From assembly GCF_048771995.1 (NCBI RefSeq), contig NC_133024.1, forward strand, positions 86,036,501-86,100,500: a stretch of 64,000 nucleotides of DNA, in the 5' to 3' direction. Shown one piece after another: positions 24,101-37,900 of the stretch. The stretch's first letter is position 1. Every line of letters starts with the position of its first letter. A program made the position numbers and the translations under genes. The stretch comes from Taeniopygia guttata. Its lineage: Eukaryota; Chordata; Aves; Passeriformes; Estrildidae. Under the pieces are notes generated by a model. That model was not told where the DNA came from. It ran no database searches and saw nothing but the letters and a program-made list of their open reading frames with translations.

Positions 24101-25853
24101 TGATAAGCTTCTTTTGGAGACGTAGGTGTCCCTACACATTGTCTGCTTTAGTTGTGGGTTGTTTAATTATTTGTTCAGTTTTGGAGATGGCTGGTCAGTC
24201 ATATTTCATTCTCATGTGCTTCTTGTAAGATAAAGGCATCACAAAAACTTGCACCTGCTGGTGACATCAGAACTACAAACTGACAGTTTTCCAGTAAACC
24301 TAAAAGTTATACTCCTACAGGGAAGAGGCAGATTTTTCTAAAGTAGGTATTAACAGGAATTTTTTTGAAGGAAATTTAGGGTGAAACATCTGCTCTGCAA
24401 ACTGGAAGTTCAGATTATATTTCCCCCTCTGTCATTTCTGGAACATTCATTGTAAAATTAAAAAAAAAGTTATTGCTTCTATTGAAGCTCAATGTAAGTT
24501 AGAAAAAGAATTGCATATTTTCTTAAAAACATTCCAAATATACATTTTAAAAACAAAATGCACTCTAAAACAAATGTCTAGTGAAAGACACTGTTTTAAG
24601 CAATCTGTAGCAACAGCTTTACAAAAGAAAATTGAGGAATGTAGCATATTATTTATAACATGACAATGCTAAAATCCTAAACAATTCACTTAACACTCTT
24701 AAGTAGTGTTTTAAATATACATATTTCTTTACAAAACAGTTTAGCAATTCCTTATACCACTTACAGTATATAAATATTTGAATAAGAGGTCATAATGGGA
24801 GATGCCAGGGTTTATATTTACTCTCAGATGCTTCAGATTTCTTAAGTGTTTTACTATAAGGCACAGTACTGCTAATCTAAAAAAAAGGAATAAAAGCTAA
24901 TGGTAAACCCAGTCAAAACTCCTAATGTGGAATATCTAAGAGAATTCCAGCATCTCTATGCAAAGGAAAAGAAAAAGCTGAACAAACCCAACCTTTGTAC
25001 TTCTTAAGAAACGGTTTCAATTTGTACATAAAGTGGGTCAGGATAGGATCAGGAACAAGCAGAAATGACATAACTTCTTATAAATAGACTAATAAATATA
25101 TTTTAGCCATAATTAGCCCTTTACCTCTGTTTTAAGATTGAAAGAGGTAACCAGTGTGCATATACTAAATGTCTACATGCTCAGCACGTGAAGACCACCT
25201 AGCACAACCTATTACTGCCAAAATTCAGTACAGAAAGCTAGCAAGATGGAGGTTTCCTTTTCTCAACATTCACTCTGAGCAGAACACATTACAAGATAGA
25301 ATAAGTACTTGTTACATGTTGCAACCAGCAATTTTTCCATCACAAGAAAAGGATATGCAACATATCCATTAACTTATTTGATTCCTTCAAGGTTAATGTC
25401 TTTTCAGAGAATATTCATCTCCAATTACAACAGTTCAGGACTTTCAGAACATTTTAATAGTTATAGCTTGTAAGTGTTCTCCATGTGTACATACTGAATG
25501 TAGATAGTGCATCCAAAATATTTAACCGTTACACAGTCTACATTATTTTCACTGCCTAGTCTTCAGCTTTGTTACAGCCCTCTGGAACACAATGACATTG
25601 CAACAATGCTTACAGAAAAAGGGTTATTGCATTTTTTTTTCGGATGAGACATCCAGAGGAGATTTTATAAAATCCTCCTATGTACAAAATTCTTAGTTAT
25701 TAGCCCTTTTGGAACACCAGCTAGAAAAGTCTGAAAGGTAAAATAATTTACATTGTTATTTTTTTCTGTTTTAACTAGACAAAAGTCCATACTAATTAAA
25801 TAAAAAATAATAGTTCTTCAACAGTCTATTCAAGGAATCTTCCATGAAGCAGT
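21170..25853 (-). other. RNF149: Region 3' of the RNF149 stop codon (probable long 3' UTR and snoRNA host)
   Basis: This stretch of about 4.7 kb has no protein-coding signal. It is AT-rich with many A/T runs and TATTT/ATTTA-type motifs, as expected for a vertebrate 3' UTR. It contains the C/D-box snoRNA at 23453-23563. A pure A tract (plus strand) lies at 23134-23151. Whether the whole stretch is exonic, or part of it is an intron that releases the snoRNA, is open. Confidence 0.45.
23453..23563 (-). ncRNA. SNORD89: C/D-box small nucleolar RNA, SNORD89 homologue
   Basis: On the minus strand a C box GTGATGA (23556-23550) and a D box CTGA (23462-23459) are enclosed by a perfect 6-bp terminal stem, CTGAGG (23563-23558) with CCTCAG (23458-23453). 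Inside, GTGCTTCCA pairs with TGGAAGCAC, giving a strong internal hairpin. The sequence before the D box (GAAGCGAATCACTAGT) would be the guide region. Size (about 105-110 nt), sequence as I recall it (including AAGGCCGAATTGCAGTG and ATGACAAAAATCATCCGAAG) and location in the RNF149 locus all fit SNORD89 (HBII-289). It lies about 2.3 kb after the RNF149 stop codon in the same orientation. I do not know an established rRNA target. Confidence 0.87.
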
Positions 25854-25912
25854 TCAGTGGGAATTTCCATTGGATAGATGTTCTCCATGACGGTTATTAC
25901 TGGCATCAACAT
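25854..25912 (-). CDS. RNF149: RNF149 coding exon 7 with stop codon
   Basis: The acceptor is GATTTCTAG. It encodes the C-terminal tail [18 protein letters not shown] and TGA at 25856-25854. The tail aligns in position and length with the human C-terminus, with low identity, as expected for this disordered end. Confidence 0.9.
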
Positions 25913-28900
25913 CTAGAAATCAGGAATTAAAAGAAAAATTGTTACACTGCTTACATCTTTCTTTCCCCCAAGTCCAGTTATTTCCAGCTTGACAGAGTTC
26001 TTTGAAAATTTGCTTGTATTTTTTGAAGAGCAGTAGTAGTGACACCACTCAGTCTGCTCTATAGTGCAGTACTACCTGCTCACACCAGCTAGAGAATAGC
26101 TTCTAATGCAATGTCTAGTGCTAAGATATGTCCAGTGAAACACTGAATTACTTACCAAGCAATGCTGTGGTTTCCCCTGCATCCTCTTTTAAGCTGGTAC
26201 ACTGCAATACAGACTCATTAGTGGAGGAAGCTGACAATTCGCTTACTTCGTTTCTGTCATCATCTTGCAAAGCAATACTCAGACTTCCAACTGAAACGCT
26301 GCCACTTATGGATTCAGGTATTGGAACTTCAAGTACATCCTCAGGGTCCCCCTACAAAATTAAACATATTTAACTGTCACTTTTGTCTACAATCAGACAT
26401 CAACATTCCTCCATGTCATCTTTTGTAAGCTCACCTTATTGGAAAAAAGATCAATTTTTAGCTATTACGTGTGCATTCCTGGGAAAAGTGTTGATATTGT
26501 CCACTTTCAAGGTTATTGTCTGACTGCAAGAAAGAAAGCCAACCAAAAGAAAAGCCATTTCTCCAAAGCCGCCCCAAAGCCAAGAGAAGAAACAGGAAGA
26601 GTCCACCCAGTCAGCCTTTTGGATGGATTACTTCAACCCTGTAGCAACAGTATGGCTGAAGGTTAGGAGCAGGCTCAGCATATACAAAGTCCCCACTGAG
26701 GAAGCCTACTGATTCTTTGACTTTGCAGAAGTCTCTAAGTCCTGTTTCTTCCCTATAGTAGTAGTTGGCCACGTTTTTGGTTTGTTGGTTTTTTTTGGGG
26801 TGTGGATTTTTTTTTTTTTTTTTTAAACTCGGACTCGGGTGAACAAACAACTCTGAATTAATTTTCAGAATGGATCAAACTCCTACACATACAGTTCTGT
26901 TTCTACAACTAAACAAACTACCTTCATTGCCATAGATATACTGATATTATTTATACATAAGCAAATATATTGCAGTTTAAGTAGCTATTCTTTTTGCTTA
27001 CTAGAAAGTATCTTTTCATTCCTCAAACAACTAGCAAAAGCCCATCTTAAAATTTAACAAATTCTTTAGCATCAAATCAGCATAATTTAAAATGTACTGA
27101 ATTCTAATGAGCTATAGACATGATACAATTGAACACAATCTTTACATTTGCAGACAGGAGGGGGCATCAATGATTTTGGTTTCCAGAACTTAAAACAGTT
27201 CAATAAGCACTGAAACTACAATATTCAGTAATGAATGCCCTACAAAATCAGTCCGACATGCTGAGCTGCAGTTCTTTCTCACATAAAAAACAGCATAATG
27301 AAGAACAAGACCACTGAAGTCTGCTCTTTACAAAAGCCATGTCATAGGTCTTAATGCCTTTTTTCTACTTCAAGCCTTTAAAAATGTAAATACATCTATA
27401 GTACTTGTTGTCCGTAACTGAACTGAGCCTTGAGCCTCCCTGCAGAAGGTTTAGTATATTTCTATAATGCTGCACATTTTTTTCTTCAGGTTCAGAGTGC
27501 AGTGCTGAGAGAAGCTGCCTTGCTCTTTGCACTTCTTTTCTTCACATCAGTAAAAAAAAATCAGGCAATCACTCCACAGACTAGATTGGGCAACCTGAAC
27601 AAACTAAAAACTAAGCTAGAAAAAATTCCTGAATGATTTACTACATTAGCTTCATTGAGACTTGAACAACTGATGCAAACACAGGACCTATTTGCCTCAT
27701 TTCATTAGAAAAATGAACTGGGCTTCTCCATTTAACATAATCCCACTCAATCTGCTTTCCAAAAGTCATTTTATCCAAAAAGCAGAGGAGTTATTACTCT
27801 TCCTGGTTGGGCTTAGTATCCTCTGCAACAGCACAAATTCAGGGAATATAATTATTCTGAAGGTTCCAGTATTTCAGTTTCCAGCCTGTATTCAAAAAGA
27901 TAAGTCCTTCTGCATCTAATACAAGATACATCAACCCCAAGAATTGAATGTGAGCAGAAACCAAGCTGCTAATATAACAATATTAAAGTAGCAATAGCTA
28001 TTCCACATGACAACAAGATTGCAATTCCCAGGTAAATTCTGACTTAATACACAGAAGCACCAAAATCTGGTATATACATATTATATAGCAAGAGTACAAA
28101 ACAAAACAGTAATTCCTAACACTCTTCCACAGATCTGGTAAGTCTCTGCAATGAAGTAAGAGAAAAGGTAGTCAAAACACAGACCTAGTGTTTGAAAGGA
28201 AAGTCCCTGAAACCAAAAAACTGCCTCTATTTTCTAGAGATATCTGTAGACAAGTAGGAGATAAGAGAGGTACATTCTTGCCTATTGCATTTTAGTGAAA
28301 CTCAAGACTATTTATCAACAGTGACTGAGTAACCTACCGCATGTGTCTTCATCTCTCTTTTCTGGTGCTGTCAGAAAGAAATGAGAGCACATCATTTTCT
28401 CTACTTAACCAATTTCTGGTGAATGTTAGGAAGGTTTTAGGTACCAGCTCATTTACAGGGATAAATCATGGGGCATATGTGGAAGTACACAAACATTCTA
28501 TGTAGAAAAATTATAATTTCTTCCTCTGAATCACAGTTCTCAACAACATCAAATGTATGTTTTATATTTATTTAATTTAGTTATATTTTTGCAGCCTGAG
28601 CAAACAGTCTCAACTCTGTTTCAAATTCCCTAATATTATCAGCTGGATATAGAAAAAATTGGTTATCAAAGAAGATTGATAAGTTGCTCAATACATTTAA
28701 GTTTTTACCCATAAAATTCCCTTATTTTTCTGGTTCTCATTCAATTACTCTTTGCATCTTTGTCCAGCTTCTCAACTCTTGTGAAATACCAGCTGCTCTC
28801 ATTCTAAACAGTTACACAAAGTCTTGCCTCCCAAACTGTACTTCTACTTTGAAAATTAAAGTAGGTGCAACATACCCAATATCCCAGAGCTTTGATAACA

Positions 28901-31900
28901 TCTAGTTTACACATTGGACAAGTTCGGTGGTCCAAAAGCCAAGGATCGATGCATGTTCTATGGAAGATGTGCCTAAAGAAAAGAAATGCTCGTTAGAACT
29001 TATCATGAAAGCCACAGATCCCTCCTTCAAACAGTGTACAAGTTAAGACACTAAAAATAAACTTTTACTTTATAATCTTGACTTAATAGCTGCTGCTCAA
29101 TTTACTAATACAGATAAGGTTCTGGAAACCTTTTGGTTCATGCCAGCTTTCTGAAGAGGAGATGCTAATAACCACAAAGACACCACGCAGTTATCAGTTC
29201 AACAGTGTACAGCTCTAATTTAAGCAAGCTCTAATTCACCCCTACAGTTCTCCCAATTGCTCCCTAGCCTCCACATACATATGAAGTGCTACACAGTCTC
29301 ACAATGGCCTTCAACATTTAACGGGCCATAAAAATTGCAGCTTCAGCTCTGCCACCATAGGTTCAGAAGAACTTATAGGAAGATCATCTAATTTCTTTAG
29401 AAAAACATGCTATAGAGTAAAGAGTAACTACGACCACTTACTTGCATGGCAGAATTCGGACAGTGTCCTTCAGTTTGTAGTTTTCAATGCACACAGCACA
29501 GTTTTCCACATCAACATCTAAACCCTAAAATTGACAACATATTTAAGTGCATTACATTCACACTTCATTACAGAACAAGCTTTGTATAATAACTAGCTTC
29601 AAAGAATGCAAAATATATTAAATGGTATAGCAAATAAAAAAAATCTACCTCATTTAATTTGAGATTATATCAAGAGGTGATTTGATCAAGTTATCAAATA
29701 CTAAAAGCAGCCAAACCCAGATTTTCTAATTTAAATAACTAGACATGGCATCCTAAGTAATTCATTAAGTCTCACACATCGGCTTTGTTCATGGGAGCAC
29801 AAGAATGTTTCAGTTGAAGGTAGCTTTAAGATGAAAACATTTTAAGAAATCAGCACAAATCAAAGTGTGCAATCTAATTCTGAACAATAGTCCCAAAGAT
29901 TTCAAAGAGCAGGAAGAGATTTTTGGGGTTGAATACTGCAAACCTCTTCTTCACCTTTTTCTTTCTTCTACCACATCCTAGCAGATATTCCTTCATAGCC
30001 AGAAGAGAACACAAGTATGCAATTTAGTTTAAAACCTTTCTCCAAGTTCACACTAGACAGAACACCATTTCCCCACTCCTACTTTTATCTAAGGGTTAAA
30101 TATCTTTTCTAAGAGGTCTTACTGTCTTCCTGAAGCCATGCTTAGAGTTGCAGTGTAAATATGATGGATAGCTCCAAATACAAGAAAAATAATCCAACTT
30201 TAATTGGGCTGCATAAATTCTAAGTATTAGAAGAACAGCCAGTGGAAAAATTCCTCTGCTGCCATCCCCAAAAAATTAGTAATTTTGATTTACAACTTAC
30301 TAAAGCACTTCAGTTTCAATACATGCATTTATCTAATTAGTTCTGCAAGGAAATTTTCAAGTTTAATGCCAGTATTTCCCTCCTTTGCATGCTATGAATT
30401 TACACAATTAATGCCTTAAATTCCTAAGTAAATCACATTAGGACTGGTTTTTTTTTTAGGTAAGCAAAGTTAAGACAAGTGCTTATTCTATAACAAGTTA
30501 TTTTTTATTCTGTACAAGAGGCAAAATCCAAGCACACCATATGTAGCACATACTCAAATGAGTGTCCATTTTACAATAATCCCGTAAGCTTCTCAGGAAA
30601 AATCTACATGATAGTAAATACACTTTTAATATATGACCTATTTTTAGTTAAATATCCTAACCTGAAGTGGGGATAATGAAAGACTGTACTGCATCAAAAC
30701 AAAAGAAATAGACTCTTTAAATGGCTGAAAGGAAATATTGAAAGAAAAAATATACATTTACAGAGTAGACAGTACAAATGTCCAAATTTATATTAGTTCA
30801 TGAAAATATCTCTGCATCAGTAAGTTACATAAATTTGCTGATAGCGGGTTGATTCAAATCACATTAATGAGATCTACCACACACAAAAGCTCTATTTTAA
30901 CAGAGAGATTCTAACCTTATCTCATTCTACTCTTAATGAACATGACACTCATAGGAATAATCAGCATAGTGTATAAGAAATTCCCCCATTTTATTTGCTT
31001 TAGCCAAGGGTATATTTATTGGAAGGAACTCCCTGTATACTGCAAAAATCATGCAATACAAATCCTATTTGGAGGATTTTACTGAACATCAATTTTAAAA
31101 GCTGTTAACATCTTCTGTGTGGTTTTTAACATAGGTTTTATCATGACCCTTCTATGTCCCTTTCTTCCTACACTGACATTATGCTCTGATAGTGCTTTAT
31201 ACAAGTTTGGGTTCAATTCTGTCTTTCTTGATCTCTAATGCCACCATTGTATGAACTGAAGTATGAGTATCCCTCTGTTCACAGCTTGAAATATATGCTA
31301 AACTCCCTCAAAAAATAATCTAATTAAAAGTAAGAAATATTTGTAAAACACTATTTAAGCATGTTGAAAGCATAAAAGGAAAGGGCGAGAAAGTTAAAAA
31401 AATCCCAGAAGTGTCTTCGAAGTTTCAAAACAGATTTACTAAATGAAGGACATATTCTCTGTAGTACATGACCTGAGTGGAACAGCTTCTGCTGGACTAC
31501 TGCTTTTAAAGTTTTTACATATCAATGTCATTTCTCACTTAAATTTTATTCACAGACTTTAAAATCCTTGTTTTTCATCTCCAAGTAAATCAATCCTTAA
31601 ATAAAAACTCATCAAGTAAGACAAGGATTGAGGGGAAAAAATTCCTATGTAGCAGCAGAAATCTAGTCAGAAGCTAATTTTGCATCTAGGATCAGCACTC
31701 TCAAAACTCCAACTAAAATATTTTCTTTCAAAATGTTGGCTTTTTCTACTTCAGTTATTCTAATACAGCTGAGTTTATGCCATATGCTGTCTAAGCCAGC
31801 TTCCTGAAATCTGCTTTAATTTTTAGATTAGCTTTATTTCATAATACAGAAATGTACTTTAAAAAATTTATGCTTCAGGTTAAGCCTACACAGATCCTTA

Positions 31901-34900
31901 ATGTATTAGATGTCAAAAGATGAAACAAGTGTTTTATTTTTCAAAGCTTTTTATATTTTTAAGGCCTTCTGATCAATAAGATGAATGTTCTTTTAAGAAA
32001 ACAGAACATTACATCAGCTCTGAGAACTTCCGGAATTATTTTGCAATCCACCTGTTGATGTTTTCAAGTGCTAAAGATAACAAAGATAACAATGTTTCCT
32101 CATCTCTATAGTAGCAGTTCCCTATAGTTCTGTATAATCAGAGATTATTTGCAACAAAGTAGCCTTAATTTCATAAGTAGCTCAAGTTTTTAAACATAGG
32201 CCCTAACATAAGCCTAGAATTACCATTATATTGTGGTAATTTTAGTTTAAATTCTTTGAAGACTTTACAACCATATTTAAAATTTACAGCAATAACTAGA
32301 GACACTGAATTACCTTTTCTCCACGTTTCACAGTATGCAGCTGAAGCTGGCTGATAGCTCTCTTGGTTTCTTTCCTATGTCCCTTGAAATAAGATTTTAA
32401 GCGTTAGTATACACAGTTGTTTCAGGAACTACATCTCAAAGTTTTTAAATACTTTACACGTGAATTGCTGAGTCTTCCAAACGTGTCTAAAATAATTAAA
32501 TTGATCTCTGTGCAATGAATTTGTTTATAAACTATTTCCAGGCAGCAGATATTGAGTAAGCGGTGTGCTCCTGAGGCTGGGCAGGCGCGCTGCTCGCAGC
32601 AGCAGCCGCAGCCGTGCGGAGTTAGCCGAGCCCGCCCGCAGCCGCAGCCCCGCATCCTAAGTACCACCAGCCATGAAGGCCCTTCCCACCCAGGAAAGCT
32701 GAAACCCTTGTAGGCTTTAGAGGCAAGCAGAGCTGTAACAACAACCACATAACCAGACCTTCCAGTCAGGCAAGCCCATGAGCAAGCACACCGTACGTTT
32801 TGCACCAGGCTGGGAGAAGTGGAATCCGGCCAGGCAGCCTACAGCTGGCCACCAGGTCAAAAGGCTGCTTGTAGCTATTAATACTTCCCCTCAGTTAAAC
32901 ACTGTCTCCTGCGCTGGACAAAGCTTTGCACTTTATGCAAAGGACACATTATGCAAAGGAGATGGCAAGAAAGGCTTTACAGACATGATGCACCATACTG
33001 GACTTCTAGACAGTATAATTATGCTCAGAGGGGAAGCGAGAAAAGAAAGCAGTACTGTAGTCCAAGACAAAGTGCTAGCTACTGCAAGAAACTGAGAAAC
33101 TCAACACTCTCAGTTGACAGAGGCTGACCTGTCTAGCAGCAACCCTCAGTAAAGTATCATAAAGGAATAAAAAACCCCAAACCCATAATGGAAGCTTTTC
33201 TCTGTAAGAATTATGATGACATATATAATTTTACAAATGTATAGTACTAAAAGTTGTTATTTTTTTTAATTTTTATGGAGTTAAAGATAAATTGTCTGAA
33301 AAATCTTCCAGAAATGGACAAAACCACAACCCTATTCCACCTTCTCAGGGTTTTCTGCACAGTCCTGCTTTCATCTTCAGTAGCAAGGAGATCTTCTATA
33401 ATTTTACTGCTAAACTGATATTAGAATAAATTTTAAGATATCCATCTTCATTTAGCAATTATACTGCAGCTTGCTTTAAAGCATAACATATTTAACTCAC
33501 AAGTTTTAGTTTTAACTGAGTCTGTAAGCCAAGCAAAACAAGATTTGAGTTAGAAAGTGGCTTTTTGTTTCCAAAATTCCTTTAAGACTCTTAATACATC
33601 TCAACTAATATCATCAAAACATTTTCAACTTTTCATCATTTTTATTTTCAATGGCTATTTTAGAAGAGAAATAATTGAGAAAAGGGCATAACCTTCTAAT
33701 GCTAGACAGTTTATTTAAGAAGCATTCAGATGACAAGCACTGGCAAAATCTACTGGCATTTGGATGACAATAGCAAGATCCTATTAAGAGTTTGTGGCAC
33801 AAGTTTCTTAGAAACATTGAATTCACATCCTTAAAACTAAAGTATGGTGCTTCATAAAGCATGTGAACTTTCCTCTGTGTAAACTATTTAAAAGGCAACA
33901 GGAAGAAGCAACTTTCTTCACCAAACAACTATTACAACACAGAAACACACGCCTTTGCCTATAAATGGTTCTGAAAATTTTTAAATTTTGTTTTCCCGAA
34001 AGTATTCTCAGAAAGTAAATGCTAAGATTTAAAACTTAGTAAAAAAGACTCTAGAAAACCAAAACTTCAGGGAGACCACAAGGTTAACCAATACAGAAGT
34101 CCTGTGTGTTATCCTCAGTTATTGAAAAGAGAAATTAAGTATTTTCCTAGAAGAGTCCTCTATTTATAGAGTTCAGACTTCTGAAAGCAGACAAAAATCC
34201 CATCCTTCCTCCCCCAAAGCTAGAATCTACACCATCATGGAAAAGGCAGAAGTCTACATGCTAAGCACTAATTGAAACAATATTTTTTCTTGAACAGAGG
34301 ATAAAAAAAAAGAGAACCTGCAGATGGTAGAGCTGCTGATGATCACGGAAGAAACCTAACCTATCTGCAGTAGCTGAAAAGCAGAGCTAAGTGCCATTCT
34401 AAGGTATTTTCAAAACTCAGGTGGACTTGCATCCTCAGTAACTCCATATAAGTCGCTCTCTTGATTGCAGGAGTCAAGAGGTCCCTTCCAGCCTAAACTG
34501 TTCTATGATGAACTTCTTTCCTCAGGGGAAAAAAGTAAAGCTGGGGTTTTTTTTTTGTTGTAAGTACAGAAATGTGAGAAGGGCAAAGAAGGAGCAAAAT
34601 TACTCTTTCCAAACCTTCTCAGTACCTTGAGCAGCCCAAGAGAACTGAATCTCACCACACACGCACCTTCTAGTCTGCTGTAATTCAGTAACTCTACAGT
34701 GGAGTTGTAGAATTACAACTACCAAAAGTAGCTTTCATAAAGTCATAGAACTAAAAATTCAACCCTGAAGAATTTGTGGGTTTTATAAGAAAATTAAAAA
34801 AGAAAACCTTACCATAGTCTCTCTTTCCATTAAAAAAGTCTGGTTAGTGCAGTTAGTACTTTCAAAATGGAAATTACTGAAGAACGAAAATAACTTTTCT

Positions 34901-37900
34901 TGTCAAAAGGAAGGAAGCTCAGTTAGGTGACAGATAACATAAGATCACATAAGAAGCTGTTGTTGACAAGTGGCTAAATGTATTTCTCATTACTTCATAT
35001 GAGAACCTAATAATTATAACTAGTCAAACTTGTGATGCCAATTAGCATAGTGCTTATTACCCTCACTGACTGCTGCTGAGCAGCATTCACAGTTAGCAAA
35101 ATAGGAAGAAGACACAGATCTTCAAGAATGCAATCAAAGTTAGGCAACTGATTTGACACAAGAAGGAGGTATCTACTCTTAAGTGCCATTAGCTCCATTT
35201 ACCTGGTTTCCAAACTGTGATCCCGTATAGAGGAAACGCTGTATATAGTAAAAGATGAGCCAAGCAAGCGATATAATCATCATGGTGATGAAGGCAATGG
35301 CTACAAACACAACTGATTGACCACTAATGTATTCTTGCACATGGCGTGTACCAACAACAATACTCATTGTTACTGGGATCCCTCTTCGTACTGGCTCCAA
35401 TATCTCTATTCCTTTTGGATAGCCAACCATTATCACCACTGTATTTCCTGTTCCTGTTGGAGGGAATAAAAAAAGGAAAAAGTCAGCAGTCACAGTAAAA
35501 ATGTAGGCATTCTTACTTGAGGGTAATTTGGCCTCTTCAGTTAAGATCAGCAAGAAAAGTTATAGGAAAGCCACCGGTGCTTTTATCAGGCATAACAGAA
35601 TTGATAGAAAGTTTACTGGTAAAGAATCCTTTATTTACTTTCAAAAACTCTCAAACACAGGATAAAGTTCAACAGATGCATCTTTACTGTTCAAGGCCTA
35701 CAGTCATCATTCCACAGCAAGGTAAGATGTGGAACCATGCAAAAAAACAGACAAGTCACACACAGCTCATCTCAAAGCAGTTTAAGTTCTAGCTTGCAGA
35801 TCAGGAACAGCTGGTCGTTCATTTGTCAGCGTGAGAATTTTAGTTGCAGATGGAGACAGTATGTGAACATCACAGAGAGACATTTCAATTTAGTTCGAAT
35901 CTGAATCTATAGTCCAATTATACTGGATATATTAAAAAAGAGAAAAAAGATTCATATATTTAATAAATTAAATAATAAATTATTTTAAACATTGAAATAC
36001 TTACAGATGCTTTAATACTAAATATTCAAAATGTAATGAGACTTCATGACAAGGACTTGTCAAGAAATACTTTGTAACTCTTTTGGGAGCAGTGAACAAA
36101 AGGATTTTTCTAATGTATTAGAAGTCTAGAGCTCTCATTTCATATGAAAGAAACCTAATTTCAAAAAAAAACCAAAAATGCCACCAAAAACCAGTAAGAT
36201 ACTATCAAGACCAAATAGCAAAATGCAAAAGCCTCTGTGACCAGTGTTTTACTCAATTTTTTTCTGGAAGAATACCCAGTATTCTCAGAAATATCTAGCC
36301 CAAGTATTACAAAAACAAATTACAAACAAATGTACCTATTAAAACCATCACATTTTCACTGTTCCATGCTATTTCTGTAATTCTTTTTTGTGTGTACCAA
36401 CACTGCTGCCACCTTGGTAAGTCACAGCTTCATAGTTTACTTTGCTCTCCTGCCTCTGAGAAAAAGTTAAACTAGTTTTGATTCAGAGAGAAAGGAAAAA
36501 AAGAAAGGGGTTTTTCTAGCTGAAAATCTAAAGCTGTAATGTTACAGTTACCTTTTCTAGATTCACAAAAGACTACCTACCTGCAACAGGACCTCCCCCT
36601 GAAGGCTTAAAGCCTTTTTCTTTTCTGGCTGTGTTAGATTCTTTATGGAGAAGCTATGTCAGAAGAAATGGCTTCCTTATTTATCGCATCACATCAAATG
36701 GGGATTTTCAAAGTTCAAAGCTGCATTCTGGCCTCAGCCACCTCTGCCTACTAAGTCAAAGAGTTGTTTGCCTGAATTATTTAAACTAAATTCCTTTAGT
36801 TGAGACAATTCTGGCTGTGACAGCTTTTCAATCTGGCCACTCTGCTACCAAGAAGTTTGCTGAAGTTTCACTTGTGTATTTAGAATTCTTCCCTCCATAA
36901 GGCATATATAGCTTGCTCTGGTTGAAAACTAAAGGTTCCAGGCATTAGCTGAATAAACCTCCCTTCTCAACTTCACCTTAGCAGAACCATCCCACCTCTC
37001 ATCACCCACTCTAAGAGCCATTACACTGTGTCTGCCAGATCCAAACCCAGCAAAAAAAGTGGATTTTCCTAACAGTTACACCAACGTGTGCCTCCCCTCA
37101 GACACCCCACTCTGCTCACCAGCAACACTCACCCCACCTATGTTGCCTTGCCCGGTGGGCGTGCTTGAAGACACAAAGCACTGAAGCTGAAGACAGACAG
37201 ACAACAAGCACCCAGGCTCCACTAATCAGTTCTGCTCACCAACAATGTGTTGACCTACTCAATACCCCAAGTCCAAGCATACTACAACTTGGTTAATTAA
37301 TATTGTTCTTCTCTCTGAAACAGCACAAAAGCATTACCAGAGAGCCTGATGAAACTCAGACTAGAGTGTGAAACACTCTCTGCTCTCTGACCCTGCACAA
37401 TTCCAGGGAGTTAGCAAGATAAAAACATACAAAAGTGGGAATTTATCTTACATTGCTAAGAACTGCTATCCCCATACCTAAATAAGGAAATTAGGTCCTG
37501 TGTCCTTCATCAATTTTAAGAGTTACAAATAACAGGAGGGGTGCCTAAGGATGGTCGGGGAATGGTACAAATGTGTTGGAAAGATTTATGTGGTTTCATC
37601 CAAGCTTAAGGAAGAAAAGGAAGTTTCAATCTTAGAGACAACCTGCATTTTTAATCAGTAAATTTCCACCTCGGTCCTGAAATCTTAAGTCAGTTTAATT
37701 CTGCTATCTGATTCTCTGTACTATTTCTAATGATAAAGTACTTAAAAAAACCCACAGCAAAGAGTATTGTCCTCTGCTTTGTCACCAGAATGCCCAACTA
37801 TCGGACAGTTATTTCCTTGAAATGAAAGTCAGGCTACTTTTGCACAATGGCTGCTAGACAATGTGACACCTTCCACTTTTAGAATTAACATAAGCATATG

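Noticed and set aside
33600-33660. Possible C box (minus-strand AATGATGA) in RNF149 intron 2
   Set aside because: No D box CTGA lies within snoRNA range, and there is no closing stem.
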